From Lentisphaerota bacterium (GTDB lineage Bacteria; Verrucomicrobiota; Lentisphaeria; Oligosphaerales; JABHEG01), in contig JABHEG010000009.1 in NCBI GenBank assembly GCA_018676675.1, positions 1 through 36,194 of the forward strand: a stretch of 36,194 bases of DNA. The letters run 5' to 3'. The stretch's first letter is position 1, and every line of letters starts with the position of its first letter. The notes under the pieces are model-generated. The model worked only from the letters and a program-made list of their open reading frames with translations. It made no database searches and was not told the DNA's origin. Position numbers and translations under genes: made by a program. Positions 25,999-32,895 of this stretch are shown here, piece after piece.

Positions 25999-26436
25999 TT
26001 ACCCTTCCCCCCTACGTTCCGGCCCGTCGGGACGTTCAGAGGGCTTCCTCCATGGCAGCATCACACTGGCCAAGACCGGGCCATCCAACTGCCTGATCAC
26101 CAGTTCCAGGCCAGTTTCGGTCCTGAGGCAGCATGCCTCTGCCCTCTCCGGCCAGGCTCTGTCTGCCGCTTCGAGCTCGGCCTCGAGCGTTTTCCGTGTA
26201 TCTTCCATTGTACGAGTCGGCATCGCCATGAGTCGCTCGAGTGTGTTGTCGAGGACGCGTAGAGCACCGGCCCGATGGGAGCCGTGGGTCTCAGCTCGAC
26301 CAAGGGCGCTGAGTGAAGCAAAAAACAGGCTGATCAACAGGCCCAGCAATACGGCAGAGACGATGACCTCGGCCAGCATAAAGGCGTTCACTGTCGGGCT
26401 TGTCCTGTTCGGGTTCATGTGTGTAACTATAGCCAT
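25999..26436 (-). CDS. GspI-like pseudopilin
   Basis: About 145 residues. The prepilin helix is NAFMLAEVIVSAVLLGLLISLF with Glu at mature position 5. A helical region follows (RVLDNTLERLMAMPTRTMEDTRK) that resembles GspI/PilV-type minor pseudopilins. The start is uncertain: ATG at 26436 is taken, but TTG 26448, which lies closer to GGGAG, and ATG 26418 are alternatives. It heads a compact three-gene set in the order I-J-K and lies below a series of hairpins after the kinase gene, so it may need its own promoter, which I cannot identify. Confidence 0.65.
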   Translation of the reverse strand: MAIVTHMNPNRTSPTVNAFMLAEVIVSAVLLGLLISLFFASLSALGRAETHGSHRAGALRVLDNTLERLMAMPTRTMEDTRKTLEAELEAADRAWPERAEACCLRTETGLELVIRQLDGPVLASVMLPWRKPSERPDGPERRGEG

Positions 26437-26486
26437 GTGCAGGCGCAAAAGCTCCCGGGGCAGACGAGGAGAGGGGAGGGTAGGGG

Positions 26487-26539
26487 AAAAAGGTGCAGCG
26501 CCCGCCGGTGGTAGTGGGAGGACCGGTGGCGGGCGCTGC
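26487..26539 (-). terminator. Terminator-like hairpin, repeat copy 1
   Basis: On the minus strand a perfect 12-bp GC-rich stem (26528-26539 with 26495-26506, loop 21 nt) is followed by ACC and TTTTT (26491-26487). This is the best intrinsic terminator among the three repeat copies. The next two copies have one or two stem mismatches and TTTT after the stem (26566-26563 and 26641-26638). Together they would end transcription from the kinase gene. Confidence 0.5.
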
Positions 26540-26706
26540 TGGGGTGGATTGGGACAGATTTGAAAAGGCGCAACGCCCGCCGGTGGTAGTGGGAGGACCG
26601 GTGACGGGCGCTGCTGGGGTGGATTGGGACAGATTTGAAAAGGCGCAGCGCCCGCCGGTGGTAGTGGGAGGACCGGTGACGGGCGCTGCTGGGGTGGATT
26701 GGGCCC
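26496..26706. repeat. Three tandem 75-bp repeats
   Basis: Units start at 26496, 26571 and 26646, so the period is exactly 75 bp. The third copy is cut short after GGATTGGG (about 26706). Identity between units is very high, with only a few single-base changes. Each unit holds an inverted repeat able to form a hairpin. On the plus strand the period keeps one frame open (26493-26738), encoding a 25-residue repeat with PPVVVGGPV; I doubt it is translated because the hairpins explain the sequence better. Confidence 0.9.
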
Positions 26707-26743
26707 GTTTTGGTATGCCGCTTCAGCGGCGTCGGTGATTGTC

Positions 26744-27958
26744 TTAGTTTTCGCCCTCGGGCGGTTCGCTGAGAATGGGGAACGTCAGCATGAACTGCGT
26801 GCCTACGCCCGGCTCGCTGGTCAAGTCGATGCGGCCACCGTGTTCCTGCATGATTCGCTGGCAGATCGCGAGGCCGAGACCAGTTCCCTGTTCGCCCTTG
26901 GTCGTGAAGAAGCGCTCGAAGACTTGATCGTGGTGGTCTTCCGGAATGCCTGGGCCGGAGTCCTTGATCACAATGCGGACGTAGGCGCTCTCAGAACCGG
27001 CCGATTGTGATCTGATCACCTGGGTGCTGATCTCGATTTGCCTGGGGGTGTCCTGGTCTTCCATCGCCTGCAGGGCATTGGAGATCAGGTTGTAAAAAAC
27101 TTGCTGTGACTGAGTGGTCTGCAGCCAGCAGTTTGGGACGGTTGCATCAAAGTCCTTTTCGATGTTCACATTCAGCATCCGCAGGCGGGCTTGAAAGACG
27201 AAGAGCGTGTCCTCGATGAGTTCATTGATATTGCCGCAGCCCCAGCGTTGCTTTGAGGTCCGGGCGTAGTCCAGGAACCGGCGAGTCAGTTGGATGCACC
27301 TCTCGGCCTGATGCTTGATGATGCCGAGAACTTCCTTCTCTTCAGACTCGTGGAAGCCGTTCTGCTCCGCAAGCGTGCATTCGAGCAGTTCGACGTATCC
27401 CTGCAATGCGCAGATGGGGTTGTTGAGATCGTGGATCACCTCAGCAGAGAGATCGCCCAGGGCTGCTTTCTGGTCGAGTTCCTGCAGGCTTGCTTCCAGA
27501 AGCATGTTGGTGTTCTGCAGACGGTTGAGCGCCTGGTCCATGTCCTGCTTCTTGCGGGTTTCCTCGAAGGCCTTGGCAACGACTTTCCGGATGTCTTCGA
27601 CGTTGTAGGGCTTACTGATGTAGTCAAAGGCTCCGGTCCGGACCGCTTCCTGTGCCGTTTCGAGCGTTCCGTATCCGGTCAGGAGGATGAACGGTGTCTC
27701 GGGTGATTGCTCTTTGACCTTCTTGAGAAGCTCAATGCCTCCCAGACGAGGCATCCGGATGTCACTGATGATCATGTCCGGGGCGTCGGTTTCGAAGCGT
27801 TCGAGGGCTTCTTCGCCGTCCTTGGCCAGCACCACCCGGTAGCTTGGGGTGAGGATCAGCCTGAGCGACTCTCGGGGGCCTACTTCGTCGTCTACGACCA
27901 GGACGGTTGCGCTGCCAGGTGCTGTTCTTTGATCGTCGAGTATTTCGTTGATAACCAT
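26744..27958 (-). CDS. Receiver domain-histidine kinase hybrid
   Basis: A 404-residue soluble signalling protein. Residues about 18-130 form a receiver domain with phospho-acceptor Asp66 in IISDIRMPRLGG and Lys116 in YISKPYN. A coiled-coil linker (about 130-165) leads to a HisKA domain with His176 in EVIHDLNNPI. The HATPase domain has NLISNALQAME (N box), DSGPGIPEDH (G1), FFTTKGEQGTGLGLAI and GGRIDLTSEPGVGTQF. With no membrane segment or sensor domain, its input must come through phosphorylation of the receiver. The ATG at 27958 follows GAGGAG. It lies 49 bp after the FadL-like porin gene, probably in the same operon. No partner regulator is in the window. Confidence 0.85.
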   Translation of the reverse strand: MVINEILDDQRTAPGSATVLVVDDEVGPRESLRLILTPSYRVVLAKDGEEALERFETDAPDMIISDIRMPRLGGIELLKKVKEQSPETPFILLTGYGTLETAQEAVRTGAFDYISKPYNVEDIRKVVAKAFEETRKKQDMDQALNRLQNTNMLLEASLQELDQKAALGDLSAEVIHDLNNPICALQGYVELLECTLAEQNGFHESEEKEVLGIIKHQAERCIQLTRRFLDYARTSKQRWGCGNINELIEDTLFVFQARLRMLNVNIEKDFDATVPNCWLQTTQSQQVFYNLISNALQAMEDQDTPRQIEISTQVIRSQSAGSESAYVRIVIKDSGPGIPEDHHDQVFERFFTTKGEQGTGLGLAICQRIMQEHGGRIDLTSEPGVGTQFMLTFPILSEPPEGEN

Positions 27959-28007
27959 GGTCTCTGACGCTCCTCTCTGCCCATCAAATGGTTCGCGGCT
28001 GGGTTGC

Positions 28008-29267
28008 TTAGAACGTGTAGTTCACGCCCAGCGAGACATACGTTGAGATTGCTTCAAACTCACTGCCGGCCGGCGCGACGCCGTTGTTGAGGTCACGCTC
28101 GAGGCCATAAGCGACATTCACGGCCGCATCGAAACTGAGGGTGTCGCTGTACTTGTAGCCGGCACCCAGCCCGATGGCGTGTGTGTCGCCGGTAGGTAGG
28201 TCGACGCTAACGGTTGAGTCGGGAACGGGGGTTTCGTTGAAGCTGTAGCCTGCCCGAAGCGTCCACTTTTCGTTGAGTTGGTATTCGCCGCCGATCATGA
28301 TGATCCAGCTGTCGTCCCACTGGCGTTGCATGGTGAACGCCGGGCCGAGGACGGCGTCCTGGTTGAAGACGACCATCTCGTCCCAGGTGGACCATTCCAT
28401 CCACTCGGCAGCGAGCTCGAGACGCAGCTTGGGCGTTGCCTGCCAGCAGACACCACCGGCGATGGACAGCGGGTACCGGATGTCGAGTTCGGCATCGCTT
28501 GTCGTGTTGGGCGGGCCAAAGGGACTGTCTTTGCGTTCGACGTCCCCCTCGTACCCGACCTTGACTTCACTTCGGCAGGTCAACCCCACGGTAATGTCTT
28601 CGCTGTAGCGCCACTGAAGTCCAAGGTTGTAGCCCCAGCCGTGGCCTTTCATGTCGAGATCGACTTCACCATCTGAGGGGCCGTAGTTGAGCTGTCCGCG
28701 CAGGATGACGCGGCTCTTGAAGTAGTTGAGTCCGCACGCGAGGGACAGGTCATCGGTGATCTTTTGCGAGATGACGGGGTTGAAGGTGACTAGCTGGATC
28801 TCAGACAGCTTGAGTGCGAGGGTCCCGGGGGCGGCGGCCTGGGCCCAGCGCGTGGCGACGTCATCCGCCCACCGTGTCCCAAGCCCGAAGGGGCTGTAGA
28901 TACCCAGGCCGAGGCTGGTTCCGCTTTCGCCGACAGGGCCACCCATATAGAGAGACGGAATGAAGTAGTAGCGTCCATCGGAGGTCTCGCTCCCGCCGGG
29001 ATCATCGGACGTGATTGTCGCGTGGGCGCCGTAGAGGTTGGAGATGACCTCCGTTTGAGTGAGATTGGAGAGACCTGCAGGGTTGTAGTAGACGGCGCTG
29101 GCGTCATCGGCTCCGCCCACGAAGGCATCTGACATTCCCATGGCGCGAGTGGACTGATTGGGGATCTTGGCTCCGCCCGCTTGGACGCTGGTCGCCCCCA
29201 GGAGCAGCAGTGCCAGAGCGGTCAGGCAACCGGTCATGATTGTGAAGGTTGGATGCTTGGTTTGCAT
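28008..29267 (-). CDS. FadL/TodX-family outer membrane transport protein
   Basis: A 419-residue outer membrane beta-barrel of the OMPP1/FadL family, which takes up long-chain fatty acids or other hydrophobic compounds. The signal peptide ends at SVQA (residue 30). The mature start [21 protein letters not shown] is followed by [16 protein letters not shown], the family's N-terminal hatch signature. Later segments have alternating hydrophobic residues and the chain ends in NYTF, with the terminal Phe needed for barrel insertion. A sigma-54-like promoter lies about 75 bp upstream. The histidine kinase follows in the same direction. A link with the acyl-chain genes at 12822-15755 is only conjecture. 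Confidence 0.85.
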   Translation of the reverse strand: MQTKHPTFTIMTGCLTALALLLLGATSVQAGGAKIPNQSTRAMGMSDAFVGGADDASAVYYNPAGLSNLTQTEVISNLYGAHATITSDDPGGSETSDGRYYFIPSLYMGGPVGESGTSLGLGIYSPFGLGTRWADDVATRWAQAAAPGTLALKLSEIQLVTFNPVISQKITDDLSLACGLNYFKSRVILRGQLNYGPSDGEVDLDMKGHGWGYNLGLQWRYSEDITVGLTCRSEVKVGYEGDVERKDSPFGPPNTTSDAELDIRYPLSIAGGVCWQATPKLRLELAAEWMEWSTWDEMVVFNQDAVLGPAFTMQRQWDDSWIIMIGGEYQLNEKWTLRAGYSFNETPVPDSTVSVDLPTGDTHAIGLGAGYKYSDTLSFDAAVNVAYGLERDLNNGVAPAGSEFEAISTYVSLGVNYTF

Positions 29268-29338
29268 GTTTCCGTTCCTGTGTTTCCGTTACTGACTCTG
29301 GCTCGTTGAGTTTGGATCTTGCGAACGCCGCAAGCAAT

Positions 29339-29354
29339 AGCCGGAAGCGTGCCA
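29339..29354 (-). promoter_or_regulatory. Sigma-54-like promoter for the FadL-like gene
   Basis: On the minus strand TGGCACG (29354-29348) is a perfect -24 element. The invariant GC of the -12 element lies at the correct spacing (CGGCT, 29343-29339), though the preceding TT is missing. The leader would be about 60 nt. No enhancer-binding protein is encoded in the window. Confidence 0.35.
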
Positions 29355-29550
29355 AGTGTTTGGTCTAGGAGTTGTAAGAATCTGCAACAGAGGTGACTAA
29401 CGTGTTCTGTAAAGGAGGTGGTGAAGGCGTTTTTGGCAGATGCAGAACCGGATCCGAACATTTGTGTCAGCGCTTTTGTTCGGACTGCCCAAAGGGGGGC
29501 GAAGGTCAATGCTAGTGACTCGCTCGGAGATGGGGTTGCGGCGTGCAGCC

Positions 29551-29584
29551 CCTCCCACGTTAACAGAGCAGACAATGTGGGAGG
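29551..29584. other. Stem-loop after the S66 gene
   Basis: CCTCCCAC at 29551-29558 pairs perfectly with GTGGGAGG at 29577-29584 across an 18-nt loop. It lies 75 bp beyond the S66 stop codon on the minus strand. It has no T-run, so it could be a Rho-dependent end, an mRNA-stabilising hairpin or part of an unknown RNA. Confidence 0.45.
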
Positions 29585-29659
29585 CGGTGCCATCCGGCGA
29601 CCTCTCCGCCAGTGCAGTGGCAGGAGTAGGTCAATGGCGTTGGGCGAAGGCGGGTGGGA

Positions 29660-30631
29660 TCAGAGCCAGCTGAAGCGGATTTCGTCGCCGGCCTCAAGGA
29701 ATCCGGTTCGGCCGACGGGAAAGGACAGGGAGGGGAAGCGGTGCCCGAAAGGGAGTCCCGAGATAACCGGTCCGGGAACATGCCCGGCGAATTCTTCAAA
29801 GGTCTGTGGTAGCCACTCGGGGTAGTCGCATCCGCCGAACGCCCCGAGAACCAGGCCGCTCAGGTGCTGAAGCACGCCCGTTTGCCGGAGCTGGGTCAGA
29901 TATCGATCGACACGGTAGGCGGCTTCGTTGATGTCTTCGAGGACGAGGATTGCCCCCTCAAGGTCGGGCATGTGCGTTGTCCCGAGGAGAGACACGAGTA
30001 CGGCTAGAGTTGCCGGCACGATGAAGCCGGAAGCCGCCCCTGGCTGCAAGACCGTGGCTGACGCAAGGGCGCCCTCCGTGGAACACTCCCCGGCCCCCCA
30101 GGCTCGGGCGAACCAGTGCACGGCGGTTGTGAATGCCGCAGTGGCCGGTTCATCCAGGCCGCGTGCCATTTCCGAGGCCACCATTGGTCCGCAGATACCT
30201 GTGGTTATGCCGTGACGCAGGGCGCCTAAGTGCAGAGCCGTGAGGTCGCTGTAACCGATGACCGGCTTTGGGGACGTTTCCCAGAGCTGCCAGTCAATGC
30301 GGTCCAGAAGCCGGGCGCATCCGTAGCCGCCGCGGGCCGCCATGATGGCGTCAACACTCTCATCTTCAAGGAGTTGATGGAAGGCCTGTACGCGCTCTTC
30401 GTCGGAGGCGGCCAGATAGCGGTCCGGGGCAGAATCAGGCACGGCCAGACAGACGTGAAATCCCCATTGGCGGAGCTTCCGACAGCCTTTTGCCAGCTTT
30501 TCCGGTGGTGGCGCGCCAGCGGGGCAGAAGACGCCGATGTTCCGCACGGTGGACGGGAATGGTGAAGGACAGGGAGGCACTGTGTTGACAGCTTCGTTCA
30601 CGGTCCCGCTCTCCGGGGCGCTGGAGTCCAT
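29660..30631 (-). CDS. S66-family LD-carboxypeptidase
   Basis: A 323-residue serine peptidase. Family members cut the L,D bond of murein tetrapeptides (LdcA) or inactivate microcin C-like compounds (MccF). The catalytic residues are visible: Ser128 in GYSDLTALHLGA, Glu232 in LEDINEAAYRVDRYL and His297 in GLPFGHRFPSLSFPVG, with AARGGYGCARLLDRID before them. The segment that is usually G-G-N-L reads GFIVPATLAVLVSLLGT, an unusual change next to the substrate site. No signal peptide is seen, so it is probably cytoplasmic. The ATG lies 12 bp after the C45 peptidase gene, without a clear ribosome site, consistent with translational coupling. Confidence 0.8.
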   Translation of the reverse strand: MDSSAPESGTVNEAVNTVPPCPSPFPSTVRNIGVFCPAGAPPPEKLAKGCRKLRQWGFHVCLAVPDSAPDRYLAASDEERVQAFHQLLEDESVDAIMAARGGYGCARLLDRIDWQLWETSPKPVIGYSDLTALHLGALRHGITTGICGPMVASEMARGLDEPATAAFTTAVHWFARAWGAGECSTEGALASATVLQPGAASGFIVPATLAVLVSLLGTTHMPDLEGAILVLEDINEAAYRVDRYLTQLRQTGVLQHLSGLVLGAFGGCDYPEWLPQTFEEFAGHVPGPVISGLPFGHRFPSLSFPVGRTGFLEAGDEIRFSWL

Positions 30632-30643
30632 GTGGTCGATGGA

Positions 30644-31912
30644 TCAGTTCTTCCCGTTCGCTACGTTTCTGAGCGTTTCCATGGCGTGGGCGTACCACGT
30701 ACGTTCTTTCGTGTTGCCTTCCTTGATCTCACGTTCGAAGCGTCGCTGGATGCTTCGCATGTGGGGTGAGCAGTGGTACTCACGGTAGAGGGCGTCTGCC
30801 TGCTCATAGAACGTGCCGTCAAGGAGGGGCAGGAAACTCTCACATTCGCTCAAGGGGACGGGGATGTATAGCGAATGGCGTGTGTTGCCGCAGCACATGT
30901 AATTCACTGACGCTTCCGGAGCCGCGCGGGGAATGACGTGGAGCTGGGCGGATATCGTCATCCAGAAATGGTCTGTGTTGTCATTGCAGAGGGCGTGGGG
31001 GACGTGCTTTCTGTCGCGAGACCAGGCGAAGACGTCCGTCAGGCCGGGTGGGCGGCCGTGGCGATCCAGTAGGAACTCCATGCGCTCCTTTCGGCGTACG
31101 GTGTTCTTGTGCGGAGTCCGCGTGCACCACGTTCGGGCTTTGGGGCTGAGGAAATGGTTGGACACAACGTGAGTTCCATGGTCCAGGAATGTTGCCACGC
31201 AGTCTTTTTCGACACACTCCAGGATGAGTCCTCTGTGTTGGTCTGCGCAAATGTAGATTGCTCCCCTGCCTTCCCCGGCTCCCCCGGCGACACGTTCATC
31301 GATGAGGTGTCGATAGAGTTCAGGGATGTCGTCCACGGTTTGCGCTTTCTCGGCGAAGTAGCGGAGCACCAGGCAATCGTTGAGCCAGGGGGCTCCTGAA
31401 ACGCAGTCGGTGTAGGAACCCGTGTTGTTGGCTCCCGCCACACCGTGTTCGTTGAGGAAGTGCGCGATGCCGAGATTCCCGATGTCTCGCCCAACCTGAT
31501 ACCGCGGTGCTGTGTCGGCGTTGTGGATGTAGAACATCTGAGCCCGGTTTCGTTCGTCGCGGATCTTGAACAGGCGATTCTCGGCCTCCCCGATCTCGAT
31601 GAATGTCGTGCAGTTTCCTGCGGCTGGAGTGTAGAATTCGGACGGCAGGCAATTCATCATGAGCAGGTCGTCGGGATCCACTCCGGCCGCGCCTGCCATG
31701 CCCAGGAGCTCTTCCAGCCAGCCCGGGGCCACTCGGAGCAGATTACTCTTGAACTGCTCGACTCGTGCCTCAATTCGGGCGTCCGGGATGCTGTTCTTGC
31801 TCTGGATTACGCGCGTGTCTTCCACCCGCCGGCGGAGGGTGTGAGCGGTTACCTGTCCCAGCAGAACTCCACATGCCTCAGGTGATCCGGTGATATCGGT
31901 GAAGGCGGTCAC
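30644..31912 (-). CDS. C45-family autoproteolytic acyltransferase/hydrolase
   Basis: A 422-residue Ntn-hydrolase of peptidase family C45 (isopenicillin N acyltransferase-like), which cleave or transfer acyl groups on amides. The new N-terminal nucleophile would be Cys101 in AAGNCTTFIEIGE, after self-cleavage between Asn and Cys. Other family traits are the segment GVDPDDLLMMNCLPSEF before it and NNTGSYTDCVSGAPWLNDCLVLRYFAE after it. The GTG at 31912 is chosen: it has GGAGGAGAG eight bases upstream and lies four bases after the aldolase stop. A longer frame from 32113 would overlap that gene and has no homologous look. It is sandwiched between an HpcH/HpaI aldolase and an S66 carboxypeptidase in one operon, hinting at breakdown of an acylated or peptide-like compound. 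Confidence 0.8.
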   Translation of the reverse strand: MTAFTDITGSPEACGVLLGQVTAHTLRRRVEDTRVIQSKNSIPDARIEARVEQFKSNLLRVAPGWLEELLGMAGAAGVDPDDLLMMNCLPSEFYTPAAGNCTTFIEIGEAENRLFKIRDERNRAQMFYIHNADTAPRYQVGRDIGNLGIAHFLNEHGVAGANNTGSYTDCVSGAPWLNDCLVLRYFAEKAQTVDDIPELYRHLIDERVAGGAGEGRGAIYICADQHRGLILECVEKDCVATFLDHGTHVVSNHFLSPKARTWCTRTPHKNTVRRKERMEFLLDRHGRPPGLTDVFAWSRDRKHVPHALCNDNTDHFWMTISAQLHVIPRAAPEASVNYMCCGNTRHSLYIPVPLSECESFLPLLDGTFYEQADALYREYHCSPHMRSIQRRFEREIKEGNTKERTWYAHAMETLRNVANGKN

Positions 31913-31916
31913 GTGG

Positions 31917-32687
31917 TCAGCTCTCCTCCAGAGCTTGTCGGAGGTCGGCGAGCCGGTCCGCGGTTCCTTGGCGGATGAAGAGCACGTCGGCTCCGCCGGC
32001 GATGAGGCGGTAGTCCAGAGCTCGGGCGGCTTTGAGGGCATCTGGAGTCTGGCAGATGCAGCCGGCCAGTTTGCCTGCTTTGGCTGCCGCTTCGGCGATC
32101 CGAACCATGGCATCCTGAAGTTCCGGTGTCTCGTCCACCGGTGCTTCCAGGGGCAACCCCATACTGAGTTTCATGTCGGCCGGACCGAAGAACAGCATGC
32201 CGACCCCGGGTTCCGCGGCGATGTCACCTGCGTTTGCCAGCCCTTCGGCTGTCTCGATCTGAGCGAGGATACAGGGCTCGTGGGTTTGATGGTAGCCTTT
32301 CCCGAACACATCGCAGGGGCGTCGACCGCCAAAGGACCGCGAGCCGAGCGGGGGGAAGCGCAGGGCCGAGACCACGGACCGTGCGATTGCGGCGGAGTTG
32401 ACCATGGGCACCATGATGGCAGCCGGGCCCATATCGGCATGGAGACCGAGCGTGCCGTAGTCGTGTCCCGGCACCCTGACGATCGTTTCTATACCCATAA
32501 GGTCTGCTGTTCGGACTGAGTTGAGCAGCTCATGGTAGTCGAACTGCCCATGTTGGCCGTCGATCCAGACGAAGTCCCAGCCTGGGCAGAGCATGCTCTC
32601 GAGGATCCCGGGGGAAGGTAAGGTCTGGGCCACCCCGAGCAGGACGTCGCCATCGTTGAGTCGCTGGGTCAATTGTGGAGCGCTCAT
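31917..32687 (-). CDS. HpcH/HpaI-family class II aldolase
   Basis: A 256-residue metal-dependent aldolase that would split a 2-keto-3-hydroxy (or 2-keto-3-deoxy) acid to pyruvate and an aldehyde. Seen motifs: DFVWIDGQHGQFD (about 38-50), IVRVPG (about 69), LAQIETAEGLANAG and GPADMKLSMG. The usual E-H pair of the first motif is Q-H here, keeping the catalytic His but not the Glu. The ATG at 32687 follows GGAG. It opens a three-gene operon and could serve uronic-acid-derived keto acids from the lyases at 304-6454, but that link is inferred. Confidence 0.8.
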   Translation of the reverse strand: MSAPQLTQRLNDGDVLLGVAQTLPSPGILESMLCPGWDFVWIDGQHGQFDYHELLNSVRTADLMGIETIVRVPGHDYGTLGLHADMGPAAIMVPMVNSAAIARSVVSALRFPPLGSRSFGGRRPCDVFGKGYHQTHEPCILAQIETAEGLANAGDIAAEPGVGMLFFGPADMKLSMGLPLEAPVDETPELQDAMVRIAEAAAKAGKLAGCICQTPDALKAARALDYRLIAGGADVLFIRQGTADRLADLRQALEES

Positions 32688-32744
32688 GCCTTCATACTCC
32701 GTTTTCAGGCCCTGACAGCCAAACCACCAAGCGGGGATACCGAG

Positions 32745-32772
32745 TTGACAATATGCTGCCCTCTCATAGCTT
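32745..32772 (+). promoter_or_regulatory. Promoter candidate for the DNA polymerase gene
   Basis: TTGACA at 32745-32750 is a perfect -35. The -10 is weak: TAGCTT at 32767-32772 after 16 bp (3 of 6). The leader would be about 115 nt. No SOS box (CTG-N10-CAG) is evident by eye. Confidence 0.3.
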
Positions 32773-32895
32773 TACGACATACCGTTTCCGATATTCGATC
32801 CTGGCAGACCGGGGTGGTCAACCATGCCTTGGGGTGCACGGAGGAATGGGGCGCTCCTGCGCTCCTTGATTGTCTGTTAGAGATAGGTGGGCACC

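Larger units (their letters stand above)
29268..29659. other. Intergenic region with stem-loop and sigma-54-like site
   Basis: No gene is called in these 392 bases between the S66 peptidase and the FadL-like gene, both on the minus strand. It carries the sigma-54-like site at 29339-29354 and the stem-loop at 29551-29584. An AAAGGAGGTG sequence at 29413-29422 resembles a perfect ribosome site on the plus strand. The frame after it runs antisense into the S66 gene and has no family likeness. Confidence 0.55.

Noticed and set aside
26493..26738. 81-residue protein with a 25-residue repeat
   Set aside because: The frame stays open only because the repeat period is 75 bp. The hairpins followed by T-runs on the other strand give a simpler explanation.
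29413..29825. Perfect AAAGGAGGTG followed by a plus-strand frame
   Set aside because: The frame runs antisense into the S66 gene and has no likeness to a protein family; the match to the 16S rRNA tail is probably chance.
31913..32113. Upstream extension of the C45 gene to 32113
   Set aside because: It would lie inside the aldolase gene, and the GTG at 31912 has a strong ribosome site and the right distance to the family's first conserved residues.
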